The notes under the pieces were generated by a model. The model saw only the letters and a program-made list of their open reading frames with translations, was not told the origin of the DNA and ran no database searches. Below, piece after piece: positions 58,376 through 64,000 of a DNA stretch of 64,000 nt. The translations under genes were made by a program, and so were the position numbers. Origin of the DNA: Kutzneria sp044547355 (GTDB lineage: Bacteria; Actinomycetota; Actinomycetes; Mycobacteriales; Pseudonocardiaceae). The stretch is from the NCBI RefSeq assembly GCF_044547355.1, contig NZ_JBIUAG010000006.1, forward strand, positions 62,001-126,000, written 5' to 3'. The number at the start of each line of letters is the position of its first letter. Position 1 is the first letter of the stretch.

Positions 58376-64000
<5,625 letters not shown>

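Overview
The window is high-GC, densely packed actinomycete chromosome (Actinomycetota). GTG starts, 4-nt ATGA/GTGA overlaps, leaderless-looking regulator genes, YtrA-, LAL-, PucR- and IclR-type regulators and a modular polyketide synthase all fit. Gene content, plus the recurring in-gene palindrome TCCACTGTGGA, suggests a Pseudonocardiaceae such as Kutzneria or Amycolatopsis, but no rRNA or other marker is present to prove it.

Region 1 (1-4.53 kb) is one end of an integrated mobile element. It holds the start of a secreted Rhs/YD-type protein running off the left edge, a truncated nuclease-like frame, a small unknown gene, a DUF2637/SpdB-like membrane gene and a large serine integrase. The integrase abuts a 34-codon N-terminal stub of an HhH-GPD DNA-repair gene, which marks the insertion point.

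Region 2 (4.5-34.6 kb) is accessory metabolism and regulation: an SDR/TetR pair; a LysR-controlled patatin hydrolase and Baeyer-Villiger monooxygenase; an IclR-controlled operon of aconitase-family subunits, an isocitrate-lyase-family enzyme, a miniature MmgE/PrpD and a second-type MetRS; a flavoprotein monooxygenase and a VOC protein; an ABC operon with a YtrA-type regulator; two divergent LAL regulators, one with its P-loop segment repeated in tandem; a hydantoinase/DUF917/NCS1 permease/PucR operon; and a small GGDEF protein.

Region 3 (about 35.1-64.0 kb) is the left part of a glycosylated polyketide cluster. It has an LAL regulator, TetR, a KASIII-like enzyme, an ABC exporter/GH20 hexosaminidase operon, and sugar genes for a 3-amino-3-C-methyl-2,3,6-trideoxyhexose of the vancosamine type: 3-aminotransferase, 2,3-dehydratase, epimerase, C-methyltransferase and two 4-ketoreductases. 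There are also three glycosyltransferases, an LLM oxidoreductase, a two-component pair and the start of a type I PKS (KSQ-AT-ACP-KS-AT-...). Both AT domains carry methylmalonyl signatures, so a propionate-started macrolide-type polyketide is expected. The thymidylyltransferase and 4,6-dehydratase of the sugar pathway are not in the window.

The most interesting signals are: an identical 18-bp operator in front of the TetR gene and the ABC/GH20 operon; the combination of OleD/OleI-type glycosyltransferases, an exporter and a secreted hexosaminidase, which looks like glycosylate-export-reactivate self-protection with a new sugar; four tandem 57-bp copies of a P-loop segment in an LAL regulator; a perfect 14-bp-stem hairpin wedged between two sugar genes; and a miniaturised MmgE/PrpD gene in a dimethylmalate-like operon.
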